Of a stretch of 7,708 nucleotides of DNA, positions 1 through 6,896 are shown piece by piece. Where the stretch lies: contig CAKQBC010000101.1 in assembly GCA_934215995.1 (NCBI GenBank), positions 1 to 7,708 of the forward strand. The letters run 5' to 3'. Source of the stretch: an uncultured Bacillus sp. (GTDB lineage: Bacteria; Bacillota; Bacilli; Bacillales; DSM-1321). The position numbers and the translations under genes were made by a program. Every line of letters starts with the position of its first letter. Position 1 is the first letter of the stretch. The notes below the pieces were generated by a model. That model was not told the origin of the DNA, did no database searches, and saw only the letters and a program-made list of their open reading frames with translations.

Positions 1-791
1 GCCTGGTTATTCACGGTCCCATTGATTGTCTCACATTCAATCTTGCCGATCGTCGAATCGGAGATTTCAATATTTCCGTTTGCCGTTTCGGCATCCAAGT
101 CCTGCCCATTCAGCTTGCTTAAAACAATCTTTCCATTTGCTGTTTTTGCCTGCAGCTTATCGAATGTCAGCTCTTCCGCTGAGATGCCTCCGTTGAACAG
201 GCTGATTTTCACCTTTCCATACTCGGCTTTCGGAATGAAAATCTTGCTGTTCACCCTCATCCATTTCTGCCCGACCAGATACTGCAGCCTGCCATTGCGT
301 ATATCAAGCGTTATTTCCTGATCCAATAGCTTTCTGGCCTCTTCCGGCTGATCTGTACGATATACTTTCGCATCCACTTCAACCTTGACGCTGTCTTCTT
401 CCCATGTATAAAGCTCAACAGATCCATTGGCTGCTTCTATGTTTATTTCTGTGAAATCTGCGCTTAAGTCCTGATAAATATGTGTAACTTCCGTGTTTTT
501 TGTCAGATTAAGATCGAGATCCTTCACCTTTGTCATCACACTGTCAACAAGGTCAAACAAGAAGTCTTTGGCTGAAGCAATTTTTCTTTCCCTGTACTGC
601 TGCTCATCCTTCTGTTGCTTCTCTTCTTCATCCAGCCTTACAACAGCTGAAACTTCATGTATGAGTTCTTTTTCTTTCGTATCCTTATGCTTCTGTTCTT
701 CCTCTAGCAATTCCAGCAAAGTCAGTGCTTCCGCTGACGTGATCTTCCCTTCCTCGACCAGCTTCAATATCCGTTTCTTCTCTTCGTTCAT
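1..791 (-). CDS. yvlB: YvlB-like DUF4097 protein, C-terminal end cut by the window edge
   Basis: An open reading frame runs from ATG at 791 to the left edge, giving 263 codons with no stop. The start is supported by AAGGAGG at 805-799, 7 nt upstream. Residues 1-30 form a short helical hairpin beginning MNEEKKRILKLVEEGKITSA, typical of the SHOCT-like N-terminus of YvlB proteins. Residues 30-75 are a very charged, Glu/Lys/Gln-rich stretch, possibly a coiled coil. From about residue 105 comes a beta-rich DUF4097 region with repeated Asn-Gly turns. Four of these turns (N200, N219, N238, N257) are exactly 19 residues apart, which suggests a beta-solenoid. No signal peptide or membrane segment is visible. 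In B. subtilis, yvlB belongs to the SigW-controlled yvl operon near uvrA, thought to act in envelope stress; its molecular role is unknown. A matching SigW-type promoter lies directly upstream. Family assignment is firm; the exact orthology is inferred from similarity, promoter and position. Confidence 0.9.
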   Translation of the reverse strand, partial: MNEEKKRILKLVEEGKITSAEALTLLELLEEEQKHKDTKEKELIHEVSAVVRLDEEEKQQKDEQQYRERKIASAKDFLFDLVDSVMTKVKDLDLNLTKNTEVTHIYQDLSADFTEINIEAANGSVELYTWEEDSVKVEVDAKVYRTDQPEEARKLLDQEITLDIRNGRLQYLVGQKWMRVNSKIFIPKAEYGKVKISLFNGGISAEELTFDKLQAKTANGKIVLSKLNGQDLDAETANGNIEISDSTIGKIECETINGTVNNQ

Positions 792-845
792 TTTTATTCC
801 TCCTTGCCTTTTAATTGCTGCAGCTTTCATTCTTTTAGTTATTCA

Positions 846-857
846 TATTACGTAATA
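846..857. repeat. 12-bp perfect palindrome over the SigW-type -10 region
   Basis: TATTACGTAATA is its own reverse complement. It overlaps the last two bases of the CGTA -10 core and covers the predicted transcription start of the yvlB-like gene. It could be an operator for a second regulator, but AT-rich palindromes of this size also arise by chance. Confidence 0.3.
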
Positions 858-881
858 CGCTTTTCAAAACAAAAAGTTTCA
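856..881 (-). promoter_or_regulatory. SigW-type ECF promoter of the yvlB-like gene
   Basis: On the minus strand the -35 element TGAAAC (881-876) is followed by a 16-nt spacer and the -10 core CGTA (859-856). This exactly matches the Bacillus SigW consensus (TGAAAC, 16 nt, CGTA). The T-rich spacer start is also usual for SigW promoters. The predicted transcription start near 850 would give a leader of about 60 nt before the ATG at 791. SigW responds to cell-envelope stress, and yvl genes are known members of its regulon in B. subtilis. Confidence 0.88.
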
Positions 882-1038
882 TAATGACGCTGTTTCGACA
901 TAAGCTGTATTTTCACATAAAAATTTCCCGAGAAATATCTGAATTTGCAAACAAATACCTATAATCTTATGGTACTTGATAAGCTGCCAGACTTCCAATG
1001 TCACATTACAGGGAACTGTTGGTGATTATGTTTTATTT

Positions 1039-1058
1039 TGTCCAGTCTTTACTGGACA
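1039..1058. repeat. Perfect inverted repeat, 8-bp arms (possible operator or hairpin)
   Basis: The arms TGTCCAGT (1039-1046) and ACTGGACA (1051-1058) are perfect complements around a 4-base loop CTTT. Neither side is followed by a T-run in the right direction, so it does not look like a terminator. Its right arm overlaps the possible -35 element at 1048-1053. A related repeat with the same TTTGTCCA half-site lies at 1113-1132. This makes a DNA-binding operator a reasonable guess, though an RNA hairpin cannot be excluded. Confidence 0.5.
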
Positions 1059-1076
1059 TACACGCCCCACTATAAC
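1048..1076 (+). promoter_or_regulatory. Possible SigA promoter for the small gene at 1159
   Basis: TTTACT (1048-1053; 4 of 6 matches to TTGACA) is separated by 17 nt from TATAAC (1071-1076; 5 of 6 matches to TATAAT). It would give a leader of about 75 nt before the TTG start. The -35 lies in the right arm of the inverted repeat at 1039-1058, so a protein bound to that repeat would block it. The match is moderate and in an AT-rich region, so it is only a candidate. Confidence 0.4.
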
Positions 1077-1112
1077 CCGTAAGAAAGCGAATAAAGCATG
1101 ATAAACGTTTCA

Positions 1113-1132
1113 TTTGTCCATATATTGGATAT
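1113..1132. repeat. Imperfect inverted repeat sharing its half-site with 1039-1058
   Basis: TTTGTCCA (1113-1120) and TGGATAT (1126-1132) flank TATAT. The core TCCA/TGGA arms are exact. The left half is identical to the TTTGTCCA of the upstream repeat, and the right half TGGATAT resembles its TGGACAT. It lies between the possible promoter and the ribosome binding site of the small gene, within the predicted leader. It could be a second operator. Confidence 0.35.
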
Positions 1133-1142
1133 TTACAACCAT

Positions 1143-1149
1143 AAAGGAG
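1143..1149 (+). promoter_or_regulatory. Ribosome binding site that fixes the TTG start at 1159
   Basis: AAAGGAG ends 9 nt before TTG at 1159-1161. No in-frame ATG or GTG lies within reach. This strong site is the main reason to accept the non-ATG start of the small gene. Confidence 0.75.
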
Positions 1150-1158
1150 TGGATTTAA

Positions 1159-1350
1159 TTGGATCAAAAAGCTGAAACAGCCATTGAATTGAAGGATTTA
1201 CTGACTAACGCACTGGACCGGCAACTGACAGATCTCGAAAACGAAATTGTGACAGGCATCATTGAATCAGGGAAAGAGCGCCGCGTTGCCTTTACCGAAA
1301 TGATCAAAGAGATGCACAACAAAAACAACAAGTATACGATTCTGGATTAG
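1159..1350 (+). CDS. Small hypothetical protein, 63 residues, TTG start
   Basis: I do not recognise this protein. It begins with TTG, supported by AAAGGAG 9 nt upstream, and ends with TAG at 1348-1350. The product starts MDQKAETAIELKDLLTNALD. It is rich in Glu, Lys, Ile and Leu, and reads as two or three amphipathic helices with a polar, Asn/Lys-rich tail ending TILD. There is no signal peptide, membrane segment, cysteine pair or known motif, so a small cytosolic protein is likely. It points toward uvrA and lies back to back with the yvlB-like gene. It shares the bidirectional terminator at 1513-1560 with uvrA. The two TGTCCA inverted repeats upstream suggest it is regulated. Small uncharacterised genes occur at this place in other Bacillus genomes, but I cannot equate it with any by name. 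That it is a real gene rests on the binding site, the protein-like composition and the absence of any overlapping gene. Confidence 0.7.
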   Translation: MDQKAETAIELKDLLTNALDRQLTDLENEIVTGIIESGKERRVAFTEMIKEMHNKNNKYTILD

Positions 1351-1512
1351 GGTGGAAGCTTTGTTAGTGTTTTGGGAATGAATTTGCAGAATCTGATGTT
1401 GGCACTTTGTTTTTTGATTGTTCAGTCTGTCCTTGCCTTTTTGGGTTGGATTGGGGCGAAATTTTATGTATTATACCGTTGCTTTGTGGGCAGCGGTAAA
1501 ATTAATGATTGT

Positions 1513-1560
1513 AAAAGAGCCGCTGTCTTTGTGAGGCAGCGGCTTATCTTTTATTTTATA
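1513..1560. terminator. Bidirectional intrinsic terminator between the small gene and uvrA
   Basis: AGCCGCTG (1518-1525) pairs with CAGCGGCT (1537-1544) in a GC-rich 8-bp stem around an 11-nt loop. Read on the plus strand it is followed by a T-rich tract (TTATCTTTTATTTTATATTC), ending transcripts from the gene at 1159. Read on the minus strand it is followed by CTTTTAC, a shorter T-run, and it sits 7 nt beyond the uvrA stop codon. The two genes converge on it. Confidence 0.85.
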
Positions 1561-4421
1561 TTCACTTTTTCTTTGACCAGGTTTTTCATCCGTTCCCTGT
1601 CCCTTTCAAGGACCGGCTTCAGGTATTTCCCCGTATAGGATTCTTCGACCTCGATTATTTCTTCCGGAGTTCCGCTTGCAACAATCGTCCCGCCATTGTC
1701 TCCGCCTTCCGGACCTAAGTCCACAATATAATCTGCCGTCTTAATGACATCCAGGTTATGTTCGATCACCAGTACAGTATCGCCATTTTCCACAAGCCGC
1801 TGCAATACAGCCAGAAGCCGTGAAATATCATCGACATGCAAGCCCGTTGTCGGCTCATCCAGAATATAGAACGACCTGCCAGTAGATCGGCGGTGCAGTT
1901 CAGCTGCCAGCTTGACACGCTGCGCTTCCCCTCCCGACAATGTTGTCGCGGGCTGTCCGAGCTTCACATAGCCCAATCCGACATCCTGGATTGTCTGGAG
2001 CTTCCTTGAGATTTTCGGGATGTTTTCAAAGAACTCTACCGCATCTTCCACTGTCAAATCCAGAATATCGGCGATGTTTTTGCCTTTGTACTTCACTTCC
2101 AGCGTTTCACGATTATACCGTTTGCCATGGCAGACTTCACAAGGCACATACACATCAGGCAGGAAGTGCATCTCGATCTTGATGATTCCGTCCCCGCGGC
2201 ATGCCTCGCATCGGCCGCCTTTCACATTGAAGCTGAAACGGCCTTTCTTGTATCCGCGCACTTTCGCTTCATTTGTGGAAGCAAAGACATCGCGGATATC
2301 ATCGAAAACACCTGTATATGTGGCTGGGTTTGAACGCGGAGTGCGCCCGATCGGCGACTGGTCGATATCAATGACCTTATCAAGATAGTCAATCCCAGTG
2401 ATTTCCTTATGTTTACCCGGCTTTGTCTTAGCCCGGTTCAGCTGCATTGCCAGCGACTTATGGAGAATTTCGTTGACCAGGGTACTTTTCCCTGACCCCG
2501 AAACCCCTGTTACAGCGATGAACATCCCTAACGGAAACTTCACATTGATGTTTTTCAGGTTATTCTCCTGGGCGCCCTTTATTTCCAAGAAGCGGTCATC
2601 CTGCTTGCGCCGCTCATTCGGAAGGGGAATGAATTTTTTCCCGGACAAGTATTGGCCCGTCAGGGAGTTCACATCCTCCATAACCTCTGCCGGACTGCCC
2701 TGGGAAATGATTTGGCCGCCATGGACACCTGCACCCGGACCGATATCGATCAGATGATCCGCTGCCATCATCGTATCCTCATCATGTTCCACGACAATCA
2801 GCGTATTTCCTATGTCCCTCATATTCTTCAGGGTATTGATCAGCTTGTCGTTATCCCGCTGATGCAGCCCTATCGATGGTTCATCAAGAATGTACAGCAC
2901 GCCTGTCAGCCTTGAACCGATTTGGGTCGCCAAACGGATCCTTTGCGCTTCCCCTCCGGAAAGCGTACCGGCCGTCCTGCTTAGAGTGAGGTACTCAAGG
3001 CCGACAGCAGAAAGGAAACCGAGCCGTTCATTGATTTCCCTCAGAATCAGCTGCGCGATTTGCTGCTCTTTCTTTGTAAGGTCAAGATTGTTGATGAAAT
3101 CCAGCGCTTCCTTAATAGAAAGGGCAGTCATCTCCCCGATATGGACGCCATTTATCAATACGGCCAGCGTTTCTTTTTTCAATCGATAACCTTTGCATGT
3201 TTGGCATGCATGGGTCGCCATATATTTTTCCATTTGGTCGCGGACATAGTCGGAGCTCGTTTCTCTGAAACGCCGTTCGATATTGCGGAGGACGCCTTCA
3301 AATTCAATATAATTTTCTCTGACTTGTCCCCACTCATTTTCATAACGGAAATAGATTTTGTCCTTTCCGGATCCGTGCAGAATCTTATCAAGCTGGTCTT
3401 TCGGCAAATTTTCTACCGGCTCATCCAAATCGATTCCGTAATGGTCGGCCACTGCTTCCAGAAGCTTAGGGTAGTACTGTGAGCTGGTCGGCTCCCAAGG
3501 GGCGATTGCATGCTCCCGCAAAGACAGCTTTTTGTCAGGGATCACCAGATCGACATCTACCTTCAGCTTTGTCCCAAGACCGTCACAATCAGGACACGCC
3601 CCGAATGGGCTATTGAATGAAAACATCCTCGGCTCGAGCTCGCCGATTGAAAAGCCGCAGATCGGGCAGGCGTGATGTTCGCTGAACAAGAGCTCTTCTT
3701 CCCCGATCACATCGACAATAACTTTTCCTTCCCCGAGTTTCAGGGCGCTTTCCAATGAATCGGAAAGCCTTGCTTCCGTACCTTCCTTCACAACGATACG
3801 GTCGACAATAACTTCTATATTATGTTTCTTGTTTTTATCAAGGGACAGTTCTTCACCCACATCGTACATTTCCCCGTCGATGCGCACGCGGACGTATCCT
3901 TGCTTCTTAATGTCTTCCAATACTTTCACATGGGCGCCTTTGCGGCCGGAAATGACCGGGGCCAATATTTGGAGGCGGGTACGCTCCGGATACTCCATAA
4001 TCCGGTCCACCATTTGCTCGATCGTCTGTGAAGAAATTTCGATGTTATGGTTCGGGCATGTCGGCCTCCCGACACGGGCATAGAGCAGTCGAAGGTAATC
4101 ATAGATTTCCGTTACCGTCCCGACTGTGGAACGGGGGTTTCTGCTCGTCGTCTTTTGGTCGATGGAAATTGCCGGGGACAGCCCTTCGATCGAATCGACA
4201 TCCGGCTTATCCATTTGCCCCAGGAATTGGCGGGCATAGGCGGACAGCGATTCCACGTATCGCCTTTGCCCTTCCGCATAAACCGTATCGAAAGCCAAAG
4301 ATGACTTTCCTGATCCGGATAACCCGGTCAGCACAACCAGCCGGTCGCGCGGTATGGTGACATCAATATTCTTCAGATTATGGACCCTGGCTCCTTTGAT
4401 TTCGATTTTATCCATTGCCAT
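1551..4421 (-). CDS. uvrA: UvrABC excision nuclease subunit A (damage-sensing ATPase)
   Basis: UvrA dimers find bulky lesions in DNA and load UvrB on them in nucleotide excision repair. The 956-residue product has normal family length and is clearly Bacillus-like along its whole length. Walker A motifs are at 33-40 (GLSGSGKS) and 639-647 (GVSGSGKST). The ABC signature LSGGEAQR occurs at 487-494 and 828-835, and Walker B segments end in LDEP at 512-515 and 854-857. Zinc-binding cysteine pairs are C252/C255 with C276/C279, and C738/C741 with C761/C764. A further CxxC is at 406-409. No key residue is missing. The ATG at 4421 is chosen over the ATG at 4415 because AAGGA (4436-4432) is 10 nt from it, and MAMD is the usual start in Bacillus. 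That binding site lies in the last codons of uvrB. The genes are 7 bp apart, so they are co-transcribed and probably translationally coupled. Confidence 0.98.
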   Translation of the reverse strand: MAMDKIEIKGARVHNLKNIDVTIPRDRLVVLTGLSGSGKSSLAFDTVYAEGQRRYVESLSAYARQFLGQMDKPDVDSIEGLSPAISIDQKTTSRNPRSTVGTVTEIYDYLRLLYARVGRPTCPNHNIEISSQTIEQMVDRIMEYPERTRLQILAPVISGRKGAHVKVLEDIKKQGYVRVRIDGEMYDVGEELSLDKNKKHNIEVIVDRIVVKEGTEARLSDSLESALKLGEGKVIVDVIGEEELLFSEHHACPICGFSIGELEPRMFSFNSPFGACPDCDGLGTKLKVDVDLVIPDKKLSLREHAIAPWEPTSSQYYPKLLEAVADHYGIDLDEPVENLPKDQLDKILHGSGKDKIYFRYENEWGQVRENYIEFEGVLRNIERRFRETSSDYVRDQMEKYMATHACQTCKGYRLKKETLAVLINGVHIGEMTALSIKEALDFINNLDLTKKEQQIAQLILREINERLGFLSAVGLEYLTLSRTAGTLSGGEAQRIRLATQIGSRLTGVLYILDEPSIGLHQRDNDKLINTLKNMRDIGNTLIVVEHDEDTMMAADHLIDIGPGAGVHGGQIISQGSPAEVMEDVNSLTGQYLSGKKFIPLPNERRKQDDRFLEIKGAQENNLKNINVKFPLGMFIAVTGVSGSGKSTLVNEILHKSLAMQLNRAKTKPGKHKEITGIDYLDKVIDIDQSPIGRTPRSNPATYTGVFDDIRDVFASTNEAKVRGYKKGRFSFNVKGGRCEACRGDGIIKIEMHFLPDVYVPCEVCHGKRYNRETLEVKYKGKNIADILDLTVEDAVEFFENIPKISRKLQTIQDVGLGYVKLGQPATTLSGGEAQRVKLAAELHRRSTGRSFYILDEPTTGLHVDDISRLLAVLQRLVENGDTVLVIEHNLDVIKTADYIVDLGPEGGDNGGTIVASGTPEEIIEVEESYTGKYLKPVLERDRERMKNLVKEKVNIK

Positions 4422-4428
4422 CTTTATG

Positions 4429-6405
4429 TCATCCTTCCGATTTCAACTCTATTAGTAAGTCACGCAATTCTGCGGCACGTTCGAAGTTCAGCGCCTTGGC
4501 CGATTCCTTCATTTCCTTCTCCAGGTCCGCGATGACTTTCTCTCTTTCTTTCTTGCTTAGCTTATCAAGCCGGACAGCAGTATCGTAGCCTTCCTGCTCC
4601 TCTGCCGCCTGAGTGGCCCTGATGGCTTCCCTGATATCCTTCTTGATGGTTTGAGGCGTGATGCCGTGTTTCTCGTTATATTCCTCCTGGATTGCACGGC
4701 GCCGTTTTGTTTCGTTGATCGCCATCTCCATGGAATTCGTTATTTTATCCGCATACATGATGACATGCCCGTTTTCATTTCGCGCAGCACGCCCGATCGT
4801 CTGGATCAATGACCTTTCTGAACGGAGGAAGCCTTCTTTATCGGCGTCCAATATCGCAATCAGCGATACTTCCGGAATATCGAGGCCTTCCCTCAGCAGG
4901 TTGATCCCAACCAATACATCATATTTACCGAGCCGCAGCTCGCGGATGATTTCAATGCGTTCCAATGTTTTGATCTCCGAATGAAGGTAATTGACCTTGA
5001 TGCCGATATCCTTCAAGTAATCCGTCAGGTCCTCCGACATCTTCTTCGTCAATGTCGTCACAAGGACGCGTTCATTCTGTTTTACCCGCTCCTGGATTTC
5101 ACCAATCAGGTCATCTATCTGGCCTTTGATCGGCCTTACATCGATCGTCGGGTCGAGCAATCCGGTCGGCCGGATGATTTGTTCGATCATCTCTGGTGTA
5201 TGCTCCAGTTCGTATGGCCCAGGCGTCGCCGATACAAAAATGGCCTGATGGACCTTTTCATTGAACTCTTCGAAGCGCAGCGGCCTGTTATCCATCGCCG
5301 ACGGCAGACGGAAGCCATGGTCCACCAGCACCTGCTTACGGGCCTGGTCACCATTGAACATACCCCTTATCTGAGGAAGGGTAACATGCGACTCGTCGAC
5401 AACAAGCAGGAAGTCTTCCGGAAAATAATCCAGAAGTGTATATGGCGTTGAACCGGGCGGCCTCAATGTCAGATGGCGGGAGTAGTTTTCGATGCCGGAA
5501 CAGAAGCCCATCTCCCTCATCATCTCAAGGTCGTAACGGGTCCTTTGCTCAAGCCTCTGCGCCTCCAGCAGTTTTCCTTCTTCCCGGAAAAAAGCAAGCT
5601 GCTCCTCCAGCTCTTTTTCGATATTTTTTATGGCGATTCTCATCTTTTCTTCCCTGGTGACGAAGTGGGATGCCGGATAGATTGCCACATGGTCGCGGCT
5701 GCCGAGAATCTCCCCGGTCAGGGCATCCACTTCCCGTATACGATCTATTTCGTCTCCGAAGAATTCGATGCGGATACAGTGTTCATCGCGTGAAGCGGGG
5801 AATATTTCGACGACATCCCCGCGGACACGGAATGTGCCGCGTTTGAAATCGATATCGTTCCGTTCATACTGGACATCCACCAGCCTTCTCAATAATGCAT
5901 TCCTGTCCATTTCCATACCGGTGCGGATAGAAACGACAAGCTCCTTGTACTCTTCCGGCGAACCTAAGCCGTAAATACAGGAAACACTGGCGATGATGAT
6001 CACGTCATTCCTTTCAAACAGGGATGATGTCGCCGAGTGCCGAAGCTTATCGATCTCATCGTTGATGCTCGCATCTTTTTCTATGAACGTGTCCGTGCTG
6101 GGCACATAAGCCTCAGGCTGATAATAATCATAGTAACTGACGAAATATTCAACAGCGTTATTCGGGAAAAATTCCTTGAATTCGCTGTAAAGCTGCCCTG
6201 CCAATGTTTTGTTATGGGCAATGACGAGCGTCGGTTTATTGACTTCCTTTATGACATTGGATACCGTAAATGTCTTGCCGGTCCCAGTCGCACCGAGCAG
6301 GGTCTGCATCCTTTTGCCGGTATTGATCCCCGCCACAAGTTCCTTAATGGCCTGGGGCTGGTCGCCCTGCGGGGAATATTTCGAAACCAATTCAAATTCA
6401 TTCAT
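4429..6405 (-). CDS. uvrB: UvrABC excision nuclease subunit B (damage-verifying helicase-like protein)
   Basis: UvrB takes over damaged DNA from UvrA, verifies the lesion by strand insertion and recruits UvrC for incision. The 658-residue product matches the family length. Motifs are intact: Walker A GATGTGKT at 38-45, the aromatic-rich beta-hairpin region at about 87-111 (with [10 protein letters not shown]), the DESH box at 337-340, and helicase motif [10 protein letters not shown] at 535-542. The C-terminal UVR coiled-coil domain at about 623-655 binds UvrC. I start at ATG 6405: AGGAGG (6420-6415) is 9 nt upstream of it. The in-frame GTG at 6411 would leave only 3 nt, too close for normal initiation. 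The gene heads the uvrB-uvrA operon. A LexA box lies about 100 bp upstream and the csbA terminator lies before that, so the operon appears independently SOS-controlled. Confidence 0.98.
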   Translation of the reverse strand: MNEFELVSKYSPQGDQPQAIKELVAGINTGKRMQTLLGATGTGKTFTVSNVIKEVNKPTLVIAHNKTLAGQLYSEFKEFFPNNAVEYFVSYYDYYQPEAYVPSTDTFIEKDASINDEIDKLRHSATSSLFERNDVIIIASVSCIYGLGSPEEYKELVVSIRTGMEMDRNALLRRLVDVQYERNDIDFKRGTFRVRGDVVEIFPASRDEHCIRIEFFGDEIDRIREVDALTGEILGSRDHVAIYPASHFVTREEKMRIAIKNIEKELEEQLAFFREEGKLLEAQRLEQRTRYDLEMMREMGFCSGIENYSRHLTLRPPGSTPYTLLDYFPEDFLLVVDESHVTLPQIRGMFNGDQARKQVLVDHGFRLPSAMDNRPLRFEEFNEKVHQAIFVSATPGPYELEHTPEMIEQIIRPTGLLDPTIDVRPIKGQIDDLIGEIQERVKQNERVLVTTLTKKMSEDLTDYLKDIGIKVNYLHSEIKTLERIEIIRELRLGKYDVLVGINLLREGLDIPEVSLIAILDADKEGFLRSERSLIQTIGRAARNENGHVIMYADKITNSMEMAINETKRRRAIQEEYNEKHGITPQTIKKDIREAIRATQAAEEQEGYDTAVRLDKLSKKEREKVIADLEKEMKESAKALNFERAAELRDLLIELKSEG

Positions 6406-6414
6406 GCACACGGG

Positions 6415-6420
6415 CCTCCT
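6415..6420 (-). promoter_or_regulatory. Ribosome binding site deciding the uvrB start
   Basis: AGGAGG reads 6420-6415 on the minus strand. It is 9 nt from ATG 6405 and only 3 nt from GTG 6411, which favours the ATG and a 658-residue UvrB. Confidence 0.85.
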
Positions 6421-6466
6421 ACCAAACGTTATCCTCTATTTTGTACGAACTATTCAATATATAGAC

Positions 6467-6477
6467 ATTCTACCACA
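6467..6477 (-). promoter_or_regulatory. Likely extended -10 promoter of uvrBA
   Basis: On the minus strand TAGAAT (6472-6467) is preceded by TGTGG (6477-6473), which fits the TRTGn extended -10 element used by Bacillus SigA. A poor -35, TGGTTA (6496-6491), is 18 nt upstream. Transcription would start near 6460, giving a leader of about 55 nt. The LexA box at 6505-6518 lies just upstream of the -35. An alternative promoter with -35 TTGAAA (6540-6535), whose -10 would lie at the LexA box, is possible but has only a weak -10. Confidence 0.5.
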
Positions 6478-6504
6478 ATACCCTTTTGCCTAACCAGCAA
6501 AAAG

Positions 6505-6518
6505 CGAACATCCATTCG
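6505..6518. promoter_or_regulatory. LexA (DinR) SOS operator of uvrBA
   Basis: CGAACATCCATTCG matches the Bacillus SOS box CGAAC-N4-GTTCG at 9 of the 10 defined positions; the only difference is A for G at the start of the right half. It lies 100 bp upstream of the uvrB start and downstream of the csbA terminator. uvrB is a known LexA target in B. subtilis, so position and sequence agree. Confidence 0.85.
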
Positions 6519-6569
6519 ACACAGCTTACATATATTTCAATCCGCTTGATTTGAGCCGATTTCCGTAAG

Positions 6570-6599
6570 AAAAAACGCCAGGCATCAGGTGCCTTGGCG
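6570..6599 (-). terminator. Intrinsic terminator of csbA, overlapping its stop codon
   Basis: On the minus strand CGCCA (6599-6595) and GGCA (6593-6590) pair with TGCC (6584-6581) and TGGCG (6580-6576), with one bulged A at 6594. The 5-base loop is CCTGA, and six T follow (6575-6570). The csbA stop codon TGA (6587-6585) lies in the loop. It should separate csbA transcription from uvrB. Confidence 0.9.
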
Positions 6600-6827
6600 C
6601 GTAGAATTCCGTTTATTTTTCACATATCTCATAGACAGCCATAAGCCGAATGTCAAAGAGCATGCGTCGATGATGATGATTGGCCATGAATGGGTGTAGC
6701 CCGCATAGGCAGAAGCGCAGATGAGGGCAAGCGATAAGAACAAACCCATGAAGTGATTATACGTGACTCTCGTGAAAACGTAGACTAATAAAGCAGGAAA
6801 GATCATAGCTGCCACAATCCATGTCAT
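6585..6827 (-). CDS. csbA: CsbA-like small membrane protein
   Basis: The 80-residue product has three predicted membrane helices at about 3-21, 25-45 and 48-69, then a basic, polar tail (RYVKNKRNSTRQGT) likely to lie in the cytoplasm. The segment FTRVTYNHF at 18-26 closely resembles B. subtilis CsbA, and the place directly upstream of uvrB-uvrA is conserved. CsbA was found in B. subtilis as a SigB-controlled gene; its function is unknown. The ATG is preceded by AAGGAG (6841-6836) at good spacing. A SigB promoter (GTTT, then GGGTAA-like) is not visible upstream; instead there is an extended -10 element for SigA. The gap to the histidine kinase gene is 69 bp without a terminator, so read-through from that gene is possible. 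The length is slightly above the 76 residues I recall for B. subtilis. Confidence 0.9.
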   Translation of the reverse strand: MTWIVAAMIFPALLVYVFTRVTYNHFMGLFLSLALICASAYAGYTHSWPIIIIDACSLTFGLWLSMRYVKNKRNSTRQGT

Positions 6828-6863
6828 CGAATCATCTCCTTATCACTGTAAATTCATGCCTTT

Positions 6864-6874
6864 ATTGTAGCACA
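6864..6874 (-). promoter_or_regulatory. Likely extended -10 promoter of csbA
   Basis: On the minus strand TACAAT (6869-6864; 5 of 6 matches to TATAAT) is directly preceded by TGTGC (6874-6870), a full TRTGn extension. No good -35 is found 16-18 nt upstream, which is tolerable for extended -10 promoters. The start site would be near 6857, about 30 nt before the ATG and just after the histidine kinase stop codon. Confidence 0.55.
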
Positions 6875-6896
6875 TCCGGGAAATCACTTCCTACAG

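Larger units (their letters stand above)
792..1158. other. Divergent intergenic region between the yvlB-like gene and the small plus-strand gene
   Basis: This 367-bp stretch has no convincing coding sequence on either strand. Its left quarter holds the SigW-type promoter and ribosome binding site of the yvlB-like gene. Its right part holds two related inverted repeats (1039-1058 and 1113-1132), a possible SigA promoter (1048-1076) and the ribosome binding site of the small gene at 1159. The middle (about 900-1030) is AT-rich. It contains a short inverted repeat, ATTTC-CCGA-GAAAT (923-936), and an isolated TATAAT (960-965) without a matching -35. I can assign nothing definite there. Confidence 0.7.

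Noticed and set aside
493..855. Plus-strand frame of 120 codons rich in Ser, Phe and Cys
   Set aside because: It is the antisense shadow of the charged Glu/Lys-rich part of the yvlB-like gene, whose frame is better supported by domain, ribosome binding site and promoter.
923..936. Short inverted repeat ATTTC-CCGA-GAAAT as an operator
   Set aside because: The arms are only 5 bp and AT-rich, there is no promoter next to it, and no known operator fits.
1087..1112. A second TGAAAC on the minus strand (1112-1107) as another ECF promoter
   Set aside because: No CGTA occurs at 15-17 nt spacing; the sequence there is TCGC. The hexamer is part of a chance AAACGTTT palindrome.
1378..1638. Plus-strand frame with a hydrophobic N-terminus (MNLQNLMLALCFLIVQSV) after the small gene
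   Set aside because: There is no proper ribosome binding site, the frame reads through the bidirectional terminator and continues antisense into the end of uvrA. The hydrophobic residues follow from the T-rich DNA.
3179..3391. Second minus-strand frame within uvrA
   Set aside because: It lies wholly inside the well conserved uvrA reading frame and shows no family features.
6403..6411. GTG at 6411 as the uvrB start
   Set aside because: The ribosome binding site would be only 3 nt away; ATG at 6405 has the usual 9-nt spacing and the usual UvrB N-terminus.
6446..6459. A second LexA box near the uvrB start (minus-strand GTTCG)
   Set aside because: Only one half-site (CGAAC on the plus strand at 6446-6450) matches; the partner half at N4 spacing does not.
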